Source of the DNA: Polaribacter sp. Hel1_85
Lineage (GTDB): Bacteria; Bacteroidota; Bacteroidia; Flavobacteriales; Flavobacteriaceae
Assembly: GCF_000766795.1 (NCBI RefSeq)
Contig: NZ_JPDS01000002.1
Span: forward strand, 129,001 to 193,000
Length of the DNA stretch: 64,000 bases
Reading direction: 5' to 3'
Numbering within the stretch: position 1 is the first letter of the stretch; each line of letters begins with the position of its first letter. A model generated the notes under the pieces. It made no database searches and was not told where the DNA came from. It saw only the letters and a list, made by a program, of their open reading frames with translations. A program made the position numbers and the translations under genes. Positions 53,216 through 62,334 of this stretch are shown here, one piece after another.

Positions 53216-54676
53216 ATGAAAAAAGAAATAAAAAACTTTATTAATGATTGGAACTCTAACAGCCCTAAATTAGAACCTGGAACTTTTTTTAGAGGAAAAT
53301 CGCCAAATGATTTGATGAATTTTTGCCTTGAAATTCATAAAGAAATAATTGTAAAAGAGTTATTATTTGAAATAAAAAAAGGTATTGATAAAGATCTATT
53401 AATATTAAAACCAGAAATATTTAAAAAAGCTTTAGAATATAATTACCATATTAAAAATATTTCAATTCCAAAGGAAAATAGAAAATATTTATATGAAGGT
53501 GAAGAAAGAAATTATAATGATTTAAAATTTATTAGAACAATAGATTTTAAAGATAATAAAATAATAATACCTAAAATAGAACAAGGTATTTTAAATGAAA
53601 AAATAGTAGAATATTACTGTAATCAAAAAGAACAGTATGGAAAATCAGCCTATGATTTTATTTTTTATCAATCTTGGCTCAATAATTTTGATGATAATTT
53701 AATTAAAATTTGGTGTAATCTAATTAGTAACTCTCAAGATTCTACTGATGATTTTATTAATAAATTACCTTCTTTTTTTAATAAATTCTTAAATCTAAAA
53801 CAAGATTCAGAAAAAATTGAATTTTGGGTAAAAGAGTATTTAAAGGATAAGAATTTTAGGTTTTTTGATACGTTTTGTAATATTCAAATAGAAAATAACA
53901 ATGAAGTTTTTATAAGTTTTTTCAAAAAATTCTATTACTTGAAATTAACAAATGAATTTATTTCTATTTCAAAAAAATCGGTCAATAAACAAACTTATTT
54001 AAAAAGACAGATAAAAAAATATAAAAGTATTATTGAAACAAAACCAACTTATAATTTTAGTAATTTAGGAGATCTAAAAGATACAATATATAATACTTAT
54101 AATAAATTGGTTTCTGGAGATAGAAAATACTTTAATACTTTCATTAAAACTGATAGAGCTGGAGAAGTCGAGGCTATTCTTGAATTCATAAAATATTTAG
54201 AATCTTTGTCAAAAAACAATACAAAGAAAATAATAATAAAAGAAAAAGTAGAAAACAATATTGAATTATTACCAATTGAAATTTTTGACAATACTAAACA
54301 CTATTTAAAAAAAAATGCAATTCAGGTAAATACTTGTTATAAATATAAAGCTTTTGATGCTTGTTTAATATTATTAAGAAAAATTACTGAAACTTTAATC
54401 ATTGAACTTTTTGAAAAAGAGCAAATAGAAGATAAAATAAGAGATAATGAAGATAATTATTTCATGCTGAAAAAACTTATAGTCATATTTCAAAATGAAC
54501 AACCATTAAAAAAATATAGATCAAGAGTAACAAACAGAACTTTACCTAAATTAAAAGAATATGGTGATTTAAGTGCTCATATGAGAAGGTTCAATGCAAC
54601 TGAAGCAGATATTGATAGGATGAGAGACGATTTTAGAGCTTTTTTTCAAGAACTAACTTATTCAATTTATCATTAG
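53216..54676 (+). CDS. Unknown protein with DUF4145/HEPN-like C-terminal domain
   Basis: A 486-residue protein very rich in Lys, Asn, Ile and Phe. Most of it (1-365) is unrecognised and mainly helical. The C-terminal about 115 residues follow the DUF4145/HEPN pattern: FDACLILLRKITETLIIELF, a mid helix, then LKEYGDLSAHMRRFNATEADIDRM, where the family has a conserved G-(N/D)-x-x-A-H. Such domains are frequent in nuclease and defence proteins. It sits after aspS and 9 bases before the next gene; its composition resembles the OLD gene on the other side of aspS more than its housekeeping neighbours. Confidence 0.6.
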   Translation: MKKEIKNFINDWNSNSPKLEPGTFFRGKSPNDLMNFCLEIHKEIIVKELLFEIKKGIDKDLLILKPEIFKKALEYNYHIKNISIPKENRKYLYEGEERNYNDLKFIRTIDFKDNKIIIPKIEQGILNEKIVEYYCNQKEQYGKSAYDFIFYQSWLNNFDDNLIKIWCNLISNSQDSTDDFINKLPSFFNKFLNLKQDSEKIEFWVKEYLKDKNFRFFDTFCNIQIENNNEVFISFFKKFYYLKLTNEFISISKKSVNKQTYLKRQIKKYKSIIETKPTYNFSNLGDLKDTIYNTYNKLVSGDRKYFNTFIKTDRAGEVEAILEFIKYLESLSKNNTKKIIIKEKVENNIELLPIEIFDNTKHYLKKNAIQVNTCYKYKAFDACLILLRKITETLIIELFEKEQIEDKIRDNEDNYFMLKKLIVIFQNEQPLKKYRSRVTNRTLPKLKEYGDLSAHMRRFNATEADIDRMRDDFRAFFQELTYSIYH

Positions 54677-54685
54677 ATTTACATT

Positions 54686-55393
54686 ATGAAAAACCTAACA
54701 ACACTTCTAATCCTTTTCACATCAACAATCTCTTTCTCACAAGAAGTCACAGGTGATCAATTATTAGAAAAATCAATTCAATTTCATGATCCAAATAATA
54801 ATTGGTCAACTTTTGAAGGAGAGCTTTTTGTAACCATGGAAATTCCTGAAAAGTCTGCAAGAAAAAGTAAAATCAATATTAATTTACCCAAAGAATACTT
54901 TTCTGTAAAAGCAAGTAGAGATACAATTATAACAGAATATACAATTCATAAAGGAGTTTGTAGTATTGCTATAAATGGAAATACAAATCCATCCGAAGAA
55001 ATTAAAAAGAAACACAATTTAAGTTGTGAACTTGCAAATTTGTATAAAAATTATTACACATTCTTGTATGGTTTACCTATGAAATTGAAAGATGAAGGAA
55101 CAATTATTCATCCAAAAGTTGAAAAAAAGAAATTTAAAGGAAAAGATTATTTAGTTTTAGAAGTTACTTATAATAAAGAAGTTGGTAAAGATACTTGGTA
55201 CTTTTATTTTAATCCTAAAACCTATGCGATGGAAGTGTATCAGTTTTTTAAAGAAGCAAAAGATAGTGGAGAATATATTTTATTATCAGGTTTAGAAACG
55301 ATTAATGATATAAAAATGCCAAAAAATAGAGCTTGGTATTATAATAAAGACAATGGTTATTTAGGAACTGATATCTTATATACAAAACAATAA
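54686..55393 (+). CDS. Exported DUF6503-like protein
   Basis: A 235-residue secreted protein with signal peptide (about 1-18, ISFSQ) and a LolA/LppX-like beta-rich body (WSTFEGELFVTMEIP, GKDYLVLEVTYNKEVGKDTWYFYFNPKTYAMEVYQF). It resembles the flavobacterial DUF6503 family; function unknown. It overlaps the next gene by one base (TAATG), so they are translationally coupled. Confidence 0.75.
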   Translation: MKNLTTLLILFTSTISFSQEVTGDQLLEKSIQFHDPNNNWSTFEGELFVTMEIPEKSARKSKININLPKEYFSVKASRDTIITEYTIHKGVCSIAINGNTNPSEEIKKKHNLSCELANLYKNYYTFLYGLPMKLKDEGTIIHPKVEKKKFKGKDYLVLEVTYNKEVGKDTWYFYFNPKTYAMEVYQFFKEAKDSGEYILLSGLETINDIKMPKNRAWYYNKDNGYLGTDILYTKQ

Positions 55394-57174
55394 TGCCATC
55401 TAGGAAAAAAATATTTAGAAAAATATTAATTTGGAGATATAAACATATTTCTGAACGTCAATTTGTATATATACTAAGTGTTTTAGTTGGTTTTTTAGCA
55501 GGATTAGGAACCGTTTTCTTAAAAAACTTTACACACTATATTCAATTACTTTTATCTGTAGACTTTTTAGAAGACTCTAAAAGTTCTTACTATTTTATTT
55601 TTCCGATAATTGGTTTGCTTATTGTGGTGATCATAAAAAAAACATGGTTAAAAAAACATATTGGTCATGGAATTTCCACAACTCTTTATGCAATTTCTAA
55701 GAAAAAAGGAATTATACCAAAATACAACATGTATGCTTCTTTGCTAACTGCACCAATAACTGTTGGTTTTGGTGGTTCTGTTGGATTACAAGGTCCAGCT
55801 GTTAGTGCAGGTACAGCTTTAGCATCTTATACTTCTAGGTTGTTTCATATGAGTACAAAAACAAGAATGCTTTTAATTGGTTGTGCAACTGCAGGCGCTA
55901 TGTCTTCTATGTTTAAAGCACCAATTGCAGGTATTGTTTTTGCTTTAGAAGTTTTTAGTTTAGATATTGCATTTGTTTCATTAATTCCTTTATTATTAGC
56001 GTCTGTTTCTGCTATTGTAACTTCTTATCTTTTTTTAGGTTCTGATGTTCTATTAGGTTTTGAATTAAATGATAAATTCGAAATAAGTGAAATCGGTTTT
56101 TACGCTATTTTTGCAGTTTTTACGGGAATTGTTTCTGTGTATTTTTCTGTTGTGTATTTTGCGATAAGGAAGTTTTTTTATCAATTTGAAAAACGTTTTG
56201 TTCGATTTATTTTTGGAAGTATCATAATTGCTTTTATTCTTTATTTAATGCCTTCTTTATATGGTGAGGGTTATGGATTAATTAATAATTTATTAAAAGG
56301 AAATCATATTGCCGCTATTGGAAATACTCCTTTTTCTTTTGACCATGAAAATATTTGGATTGTAATTACTCTATTATTATTAATTACCTTTTTTAAAGCC
56401 ATTGCTATGAGTACTACTTTTGCTGCTGGTGGAGTTGGAGGAATCTTTATTCCTACGCTAGTGATGGGAAGTGCATTAGGAAATGCATTTGGTAAAATAA
56501 TTAATAATATGGGTTTAGGTTTCCATGTATCTGAAGCTAATTTTACCTTAATAGGAATGACCGGATTAATGGCAGGTGTTTTACATGCGCCACTTACAGC
56601 TATCTTTTTAATTGCAGAAATTACAGGAGGTTATGATTTATTTGTACCCTTAATGTTAGTAGCAGCAATCTCTTTCTCTATTACAAAACACTTTGTTTCT
56701 AACTCTATTTACACTTATAAATTGGCACAAAGAGGAGAACTCATTACACATAATAAAGATAAAAATGTAATGATGATGATGCAAATTGATAGTTTGATTG
56801 AAACTAATTTTAAAGCTGTAAATCCAGAAATGTTATTGGGTGAAATGCTAAAAAAAGCAGTAGCAAAATCTAAAAGAAATATTTTTCCTGTTCTTAACGA
56901 AAAAAAACAATTTTTAGGAATTGTACTGTTAGATGATATTAGACCTGTAATGTTTGATACAGAAATGTACAAAAGTGTTACCATTAATTCTTTTATGAAA
57001 GCAGCACCAGAAATTATTCACGAAACAGATTCAGTAGAAAAAGTAATGAAAAAATTTAAAGTAAGTGGTGCTTGGAATTTACCTGTTGTAAAAGATGGTA
57101 TTTATAAAGGTTTTATCTCTAAATCTAAATTATTAACTGCTTATAGAAATAAATTAGTAGAAGTTACTTCTTAA
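55393..57174 (+). CDS. ClC-type chloride channel/transporter with CBS pair
   Basis: A 593-residue ClC family protein. Selectivity segments: GHGIS (91-95), GSVGLQGPAVS (128-138) and GGVGGIFIPTLVMG. The position of the gating glutamate of ClC exchangers (GREGP in E. coli) is Gln133 here, which favours channel-like rather than H+-coupled transport (inference). The C-terminus (about 455-585) has two CBS domains, usually nucleotide-binding regulators. It is coupled to the preceding exported protein by a one-base overlap. Confidence 0.92.
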   Translation: MPSRKKIFRKILIWRYKHISERQFVYILSVLVGFLAGLGTVFLKNFTHYIQLLLSVDFLEDSKSSYYFIFPIIGLLIVVIIKKTWLKKHIGHGISTTLYAISKKKGIIPKYNMYASLLTAPITVGFGGSVGLQGPAVSAGTALASYTSRLFHMSTKTRMLLIGCATAGAMSSMFKAPIAGIVFALEVFSLDIAFVSLIPLLLASVSAIVTSYLFLGSDVLLGFELNDKFEISEIGFYAIFAVFTGIVSVYFSVVYFAIRKFFYQFEKRFVRFIFGSIIIAFILYLMPSLYGEGYGLINNLLKGNHIAAIGNTPFSFDHENIWIVITLLLLITFFKAIAMSTTFAAGGVGGIFIPTLVMGSALGNAFGKIINNMGLGFHVSEANFTLIGMTGLMAGVLHAPLTAIFLIAEITGGYDLFVPLMLVAAISFSITKHFVSNSIYTYKLAQRGELITHNKDKNVMMMMQIDSLIETNFKAVNPEMLLGEMLKKAVAKSKRNIFPVLNEKKQFLGIVLLDDIRPVMFDTEMYKSVTINSFMKAAPEIIHETDSVEKVMKKFKVSGAWNLPVVKDGIYKGFISKSKLLTAYRNKLVEVTS

Positions 57175-57181
57175 CCATATA

Positions 57182-57811
57182 ATGATGAGAACAAATAGTT
57201 TTACTAACAATATGCGTTTAAAATCTGATGCTGAGTTAGAAACAATTCTAGAAGAAAAAAGCAAATATACAGACCAAGCACTACAAGCAGTTATTTGGGA
57301 GTTTGAAAACAGAAATTTAATTCACAAATCTGATGCTAATTATATAGAAATACCAACTGAAACTGAAGTTATAGATAGTGATCTTGAAAACAAAACATTA
57401 GATAAAAATGAAAGTCCTTTTGAAGAGTTAGTTCAGCCTTTTTTATATTCTAAAAAAACAATTCAAGGTTTTACAATTTTCTTTACAACCATTTTTGGTA
57501 CTGTATTATTAATGAAAAACTTAAAAGAAATGAACAAACCTAAAGCAAGAATTCAAGTTCTTGTTTTCGGAATTTTTTATACTATTTTTTCTGCTGTAAT
57601 CTTAGATTTACTTCCTAAATCATTTTTTATTACGCTCGTTTTTAACATGATTGGATATGCTGTTTTAATTGAATTCTTCTGGAATAAGCATTTGGGTAAG
57701 AATTTAAAATATAAGAAGAAACAAATTTGGTTGCCTCTAATTATTTCTCTTGCTATCTTATTTTTGATGCTATTTTTATTACAGTTTCTACCTCAAATTC
57801 AAGATGTTTAA
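57182..57811 (+). CDS. Four-helix membrane protein of unknown function
   Basis: A 209-residue protein with a charged cytoplasmic N-terminus (about 1-95) and about four membrane helices (GFTIFFTTIFGTVLLM, VLVFGIFYTIFSAVILDLL, FFITLVFNMIGYAVLIEFF, WLPLIISLAILFLMLFLL). The N-terminus DAELETILEEKSKYTDQALQ resembles a short helical motif seen in other flavobacterial membrane proteins. It follows the ClC gene by 7 bases. Confidence 0.7.
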   Translation: MMRTNSFTNNMRLKSDAELETILEEKSKYTDQALQAVIWEFENRNLIHKSDANYIEIPTETEVIDSDLENKTLDKNESPFEELVQPFLYSKKTIQGFTIFFTTIFGTVLLMKNLKEMNKPKARIQVLVFGIFYTIFSAVILDLLPKSFFITLVFNMIGYAVLIEFFWNKHLGKNLKYKKKQIWLPLIISLAILFLMLFLLQFLPQIQDV

Positions 57812-57820
57812 AAACCTTTT

Positions 57821-58402
57821 TTAGAACCAAGGATCTTCATTGGTTTCTAATCTTTTTTGACTTTTCATTATGGTTTTAGAAGTCAACTCATTTTCACCAA
57901 TTTGCAAACAACTGTATAATAGAAAAATTAGGTTTATTTTACTTTCTTCTAAAGCTAAAACTTTAATACTATTACTTTCAGAGAAAGACTCATCAATTTC
58001 AGCAATTTTGATGTTGTCTTTGTATATAGATTTTTTCTTTTTGTAGTGTACTTTTATTTCATAATTACCAGATAACAACTCAACTTTAAAAATAGTATTT
58101 CTAGTATTTTGTGATATTAAAATAGATTCACTACCAACATTTCTAGCAATTAAATACACCATTCTTAACCTCCAAAACTGAAATTTTTTAGTAACCGTAT
58201 ATACTAGCTTTTCATTTGCAGCATATATTTCTGCAAGCGTTTTACCAAACTCCATAAACCAAAAAGAACTAAATAAAACTTCTTGTTTTTCTGCCTCGAA
58301 AATTGCTAGTTGATTATTATCTTGAGATATATGATATTGTTTCAATTTCATAGGAATGAAAATAGTTTCATCAAATTTAGAATAAGTCTTTCTACTTGCC
58401 AA
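57821..58402 (-). CDS. Unrecognised cytoplasmic protein
   Basis: A 193-residue protein without signal peptide or membrane helix, beta-rich (KLKQYHISQDNNQLAIFEAEKQE, IFKVELLSGNYEIKVHYKKK). It resembles LURP/tubby-like beta-barrels in style, but I would not assign it. It converges on the membrane-protein gene with a 9-base gap. Confidence 0.6.
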   Translation of the reverse strand: MASRKTYSKFDETIFIPMKLKQYHISQDNNQLAIFEAEKQEVLFSSFWFMEFGKTLAEIYAANEKLVYTVTKKFQFWRLRMVYLIARNVGSESILISQNTRNTIFKVELLSGNYEIKVHYKKKKSIYKDNIKIAEIDESFSESNSIKVLALEESKINLIFLLYSCLQIGENELTSKTIMKSQKRLETNEDPWF

Positions 58403-58498
58403 TATTTTACAAGAAAAATATGATTAACTATTCGTAAAAAAACAAGGTTGATTTTAAAGGAATAATAAAAAGTAAAAATTGAAGTTTTGGTAAAAAAT

Positions 58499-59473
58499 CT
58501 ATTCTTTTAAGAAGTGAACCACCAAATCTGGAAAATCTGTAAAAGCGCCATCTACATTTGCGTCTATCAACAGTGTTTTCATCATTTCTTCAAAAGAAGA
58601 AAAGCCATCAAAAGAATCTGCTCTAAATGTATAAGGATGCACTTTTAAACCCAATTTATGCGCATCTGAAACCAAAGAAGTAAACTGCCATTTACCGTTT
58701 ACTTTTTTATCGATAATTTGCGTATACCAAGGTCCAATTCCGTCTGCAAAAGTGGCTATATGTTCTAAATTTTTTACATCTTCTAAGAACTCTGTTAACT
58801 GAACTAAAAATAATTCTGATTTTAATTCTACACGAATTCGTTCTAATTCTATGGCATCAAAACACTGTAAAATACAATTATCTTTTTTTGTTTTGTATCC
58901 AAAATAAGACAAAATTTTTAATACAATTTCGGTTAAATTTTTTCCTTCTTTTTTATGAAAATCCGGCGCTTTAATTTCTGGATAAATTCCGATATTTTTA
59001 TTTGTCGCAGCATTTAAACCTTGTATCAACTCTAGCTCTTCTTGTAAAGAGTGAAGTTTAAAATTCCCTTTTCCTTTCGGAAAACGTTTTGGGTATACTT
59101 GAACTCCTGTTTCAGGATTAAAACGTTCTGTAACTTGTAAGGTTTTTAACTCATCAAAAGTAAAATCTATTACATAAAATCGATTGTCTTTTCTATTTCT
59201 GTTTGGAAACTTTGTTGCAACATCTGTAACATCATCCAAATAAACATCATGAATAACTATAGGCACATCATCTTTACTTAAGACTAAATCTTGCTCAATA
59301 AAATGAGGATTCATTGCATGCGCCATTGCTTTAGACTCTAAAGTATGTTCTGGCAAATAACCTGAAGCACCTCTGTGTGCAATAACAATTTTTGTATTCA
59401 TGTAAGATTCTTTTTTCTGTGAATTGCTAGAAATAGACAATAATCCTATCAAAAATAATAAAATTGATTTCAT
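58499..59473 (-). CDS. Secreted glycerophosphodiester phosphodiesterase
   Basis: A 324-residue GlpQ-type periplasmic enzyme: signal peptide (about 1-18), catalytic AHRGASGYLPEHTLESKAMA with His and Glu, IEQDLVLSKDDVPIVIHD with metal ligands and second His, and the C-terminal FTDFPDLVVHFL. It hydrolyses glycerophosphodiesters to glycerol-3-phosphate and an alcohol, feeding phosphate and glycerol uptake. Confidence 0.95.
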   Translation of the reverse strand: MKSILLFLIGLLSISSNSQKKESYMNTKIVIAHRGASGYLPEHTLESKAMAHAMNPHFIEQDLVLSKDDVPIVIHDVYLDDVTDVATKFPNRNRKDNRFYVIDFTFDELKTLQVTERFNPETGVQVYPKRFPKGKGNFKLHSLQEELELIQGLNAATNKNIGIYPEIKAPDFHKKEGKNLTEIVLKILSYFGYKTKKDNCILQCFDAIELERIRVELKSELFLVQLTEFLEDVKNLEHIATFADGIGPWYTQIIDKKVNGKWQFTSLVSDAHKLGLKVHPYTFRADSFDGFSSFEEMMKTLLIDANVDGAFTDFPDLVVHFLKE

Positions 59474-59509
59474 TTTAATGAATTTTAGATTTTAAAGATA
59501 GAACTTTTG

Positions 59510-59517
59510 TAATTTTG
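59510..59517 (+). promoter_or_regulatory. -7 box close to a start codon
   Basis: TAATTTTG ends 4 bases before the ATG at 59522, so the transcript would begin at or very near the start codon (leaderless). Confidence 0.45.
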
Positions 59518-59521
59518 CAAT

Positions 59522-59764
59522 ATGAAATTAGCGTTAAAAATAATGTTTGTTATCTTTATTATTTGGATGATAACAGGAATGTATTTAGTAAATACTGAAC
59601 ATGAAAAAGCACAAATAGTAATGGGTTTAGGCGTGTTTTTCTTTTCCTTTTTATTTATGCCTTTCTTTATTTATTACAGATACAGAGATGGCAAATACAA
59701 GAAGTATGTTTTAAATGATGAGAAGTTAAAAAATGCTTTTAAAGATTTTGGAAAAGAAAAATAA
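59522..59764 (+). CDS. Small two-helix membrane protein
   Basis: An 80-residue protein with two membrane helices (LKIMFVIFIIWMITGMYLV and MGLGVFFFSFLFMPFFIYY) and a basic C-terminal tail. Unknown function; the stop abuts that of the convergent nuclease-like gene. Confidence 0.72.
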   Translation: MKLALKIMFVIFIIWMITGMYLVNTEHEKAQIVMGLGVFFFSFLFMPFFIYYRYRDGKYKKYVLNDEKLKNAFKDFGKEK

Positions 59765-60742
59765 TTACTCTTCCTTTTTTAAGAACAAATACACAGGAAA
59801 GTGATCTGAAAATCCTCCTTGATACCAAGGACCAATATAAGTTCTAAACGGACTTCCTTTTAATTTTCCTTTAAAGATTTTTAGCCATTCTTTGTTAAAT
59901 ACTTCAGCATGTTTAAAATGATGTTTTTCTAATTCTGGCTGTAAAAAGTTTTTGGTAATGATTATTTGATCAAACAAATTCCATTTACTATTATAAGTTA
60001 AAGTACCAACAGCATCTCTATCTAACAACTTCTCCATCGGATTGTAAAAATCTTCAGTAACTAAATATTCTTTCACACTTTTACTTGTTGGATCATCATT
60101 AAAATCACCCATAATCATAATTTTTGCGTCGTAATTTCTTGCCTGAATTACCTCAACAATAGTTCTTGCTAATTTTGCTGCTTCAACTCTTTTGTACTCA
60201 GATTCTAAAGTTCCTTCTCTTCTAGAAGGCCAATGATTTACCAAAATATGAACCAGTTCTCCGTTTAAATTTCCATAAACAACCAAAACATCACGTGTAT
60301 AATCTCTTTTGCCTTCTTCATCTTCTAAATACAATGGAAAATTTTCTGAACCCAACAATTCGAATAATTGTTTGTTATATAAAAGCGCAACATCAATCCC
60401 TCTATCATCAGGAGAATCATAATGCACAAAATCGTAATGATGTTTTCTTAAGTTTTTAGAATTTGCCAAATCAGAAACAACTTTAGCATTCTCTACTTCT
60501 ACCAAACCAACAATTGCTGGGGCATGATGAGATTGTTTATTTCCTAGTTGAGAAATTACTGAACCTAATTTTTTAATTTTATCTCGATAACGTTTATTGT
60601 TCCATTTCTTTTTTCCATCAGAAGTAAAATCATCATCAAACGTAGTTGGGTCATCTACTGTATCAAATAAATTTTCTACGTTGTAAAATCCTATTGTAAA
60701 AATATCTTTACGTTGTTTTGAGGAAGAAAAAATTGATAGCAT
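59765..60742 (-). CDS. Endonuclease/exonuclease/phosphatase-family protein
   Basis: A 325-residue EEP-fold phosphodiesterase without signal peptide. Motifs: GFYNVENLFDTVDDP (metal-binding Asn/Glu), IVGLVEVEN, LVNHWPSRREG, IMGDFNDDP and GGFSDHFPVYL with the final catalytic Asp-His. Substrate could be DNA or a phosphorylated metabolite. Confidence 0.92.
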   Translation of the reverse strand: MLSIFSSSKQRKDIFTIGFYNVENLFDTVDDPTTFDDDFTSDGKKKWNNKRYRDKIKKLGSVISQLGNKQSHHAPAIVGLVEVENAKVVSDLANSKNLRKHHYDFVHYDSPDDRGIDVALLYNKQLFELLGSENFPLYLEDEEGKRDYTRDVLVVYGNLNGELVHILVNHWPSRREGTLESEYKRVEAAKLARTIVEVIQARNYDAKIMIMGDFNDDPTSKSVKEYLVTEDFYNPMEKLLDRDAVGTLTYNSKWNLFDQIIITKNFLQPELEKHHFKHAEVFNKEWLKIFKGKLKGSPFRTYIGPWYQGGFSDHFPVYLFLKKEE

Positions 60743-60842
60743 TTATGAATGTTTTTTATTAAACGTAAACTTAAGTTATTTTAATAACATACAAAAAACC
60801 TTTTGTTAATACCCTTTTTACATATCTCTTAATCATATAATC

Positions 60843-60957
60843 TAATTTTGCAGTGATTAAAATGAATACTTAACTAAAAACAAAAGCTATAAGAAAAAAC
60901 TGTAAATGAATTTGAATTAATTATTAAAATCCTTAATTTTTATTGAGGATTTTTTTA
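60843..60957 (+). ncRNA. Candidate small RNA or leader unit upstream of hflX
   Basis: Between the divergent EEP and hflX genes, a -7 box TAATTTTG (60843-60850) is followed about 80 bases later by an intrinsic terminator (AAATCCTTA/TGAGGATTT with 8-base loop and seven T, 60927-60957). No gene of useful length lies between; the only start-stop is a 3-residue MNT. A transcript of about 100 nt is predicted. hflX has its own -7 box after the terminator, so this looks like a separate unit. Confidence 0.4.
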
Positions 60958-60980
60958 TGCTTTTACAAAGCAAAACTTTG

Positions 60981-60988
60981 TATTTTTG
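60981..60988 (+). promoter_or_regulatory. hflX -7 box, probably leaderless
   Basis: TATTTTTG ends 6 bases before the hflX ATG, so transcription would begin at about the start codon. Confidence 0.5.
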
Positions 60989-60994
60989 TAGCCT

Positions 60995-62206
60995 ATGATA
61001 GATCAAAAAGAAGCAAAATCTGAAAAAGCGGTTTTAATCGGAATAATATCTCAGCAACAAGATGAAATTCAATCTACAGAATATTTAGATGAATTAGAGT
61101 TTTTAACAACAACTGCAGGTGGAGTTTCTGTAAAACGTTTTGTGCAAAAGATGGAAAGACCAAATCCTAAAACTTTTTTAGGAACAGGAAAATTAGATGA
61201 AGTAAAAGCTTACATAGAATCTAACAATATTGGTACTGCTATTTTTGATGATGAATTATCTCCTGCCCAATTACGTAATATTGAAAAAATTCTGGATTGT
61301 AAAATTTTAGATAGAACCAACCTAATTCTAGATATTTTTGCACAAAGAGCACATACAAGTTCTGCAAAAACACAAGTAGAACTTGCACAATGTCAATATT
61401 TATTGCCTCGTTTAACAAGACTTTGGACACACCTTGATAAACAAAAAGGAGGAATTGGAATGCGTGGACCTGGAGAAACCGAAATTGAAACAGATAGACG
61501 TATTATTAATGATAGAATTGTTCTTTTAAAGAAAAAGTTAAAAACTATTGACAAGCAAATGGCTGTGCAACGTAAAAACCGTGGAAAAATGGTGAGAGTT
61601 GCTTTAGTTGGTTACACCAATGTTGGTAAATCTACGTTAATGAACGTTATTAGTAAAAGTGATGTTTTTGCAGAAAATAAATTATTTGCAACTTTAGATA
61701 CAACTGTTAGAAAAGTGGTCATTAAAAACATTCCTTTTTTAATGACAGACACTGTTGGTTTTATTAGAAAGCTACCTACACAATTGGTAGAATCTTTTAA
61801 ATCTACTTTAGATGAAGTACGAGAAGCAGATTTATTATTACATGTTGTAGATATTTCTCACCCAAATTTTGAAGATCATATTGCTTCTGTAAATACAATT
61901 TTAGCCGATATAAAATGTGCCGACAAACCAACTTTAATGGTTTTTAATAAGATTGATGCCTATTCTCATGAAACAATTGATGAAGATGATATTGTTACAG
62001 AAAAAGGAAAGGAACACTACACGTTACAAGATTGGCAAAAAACTTGGATGAATGATAAAGAAGTAGAATCTATTTTTATTTCTGCTTTAAATAAAGAGAA
62101 TTTAGACGATTTTAAAGAGAAAACATACCAAGAAGTAAAGAAAATTCACATTCAACGTTTTCCTTATAATGACTTTTTATATTATGAATATAAAGGGGAA
62201 GAATAA
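60995..62206 (+). CDS. hflX: GTPase HflX
   Basis: A 403-residue ribosome-associated GTPase. The N-terminal HflX domain has NPKTFLGTGKLDEV and DDELSPAQLRN; the linker GGIGMRGPGETEIETDRR is the family hallmark; the G domain has GYTNVGKSTLMN (G1), a DTVGF motif (G3) and NKID (G4). HflX splits stalled or stressed 70S ribosomes. Confidence 0.96.
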   Translation: MIDQKEAKSEKAVLIGIISQQQDEIQSTEYLDELEFLTTTAGGVSVKRFVQKMERPNPKTFLGTGKLDEVKAYIESNNIGTAIFDDELSPAQLRNIEKILDCKILDRTNLILDIFAQRAHTSSAKTQVELAQCQYLLPRLTRLWTHLDKQKGGIGMRGPGETEIETDRRIINDRIVLLKKKLKTIDKQMAVQRKNRGKMVRVALVGYTNVGKSTLMNVISKSDVFAENKLFATLDTTVRKVVIKNIPFLMTDTVGFIRKLPTQLVESFKSTLDEVREADLLLHVVDISHPNFEDHIASVNTILADIKCADKPTLMVFNKIDAYSHETIDEDDIVTEKGKEHYTLQDWQKTWMNDKEVESIFISALNKENLDDFKEKTYQEVKKIHIQRFPYNDFLYYEYKGEE

Positions 62207-62217
62207 ACTCTTAATAA

Positions 62218-62331
62218 ATGAAAAGAAGAAGTAAAAAAATAATTGTAATCTTTATTATTTTGATTGTATTATTTTTAATTTGGGTTGAATTAGCTGTTGG
62301 AATTTTTGGTTCTCCTTTTGCAGGAAGCTAA
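62218..62331 (+). CDS. 37-residue single-helix membrane protein
   Basis: A short gene 11 bases after hflX: MKRRSKKIIVIFIILIVLF begins a basic N-terminus and one membrane helix, ending in VGIFGSPFAGS. Clean start, good composition for a small membrane protein and tight spacing to hflX support it as real. I recall similar short proteins in related genomes but cannot confirm. Unknown function. Confidence 0.65.
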   Translation: MKRRSKKIIVIFIILIVLFLIWVELAVGIFGSPFAGS

Positions 62332-62334
62332 CTT

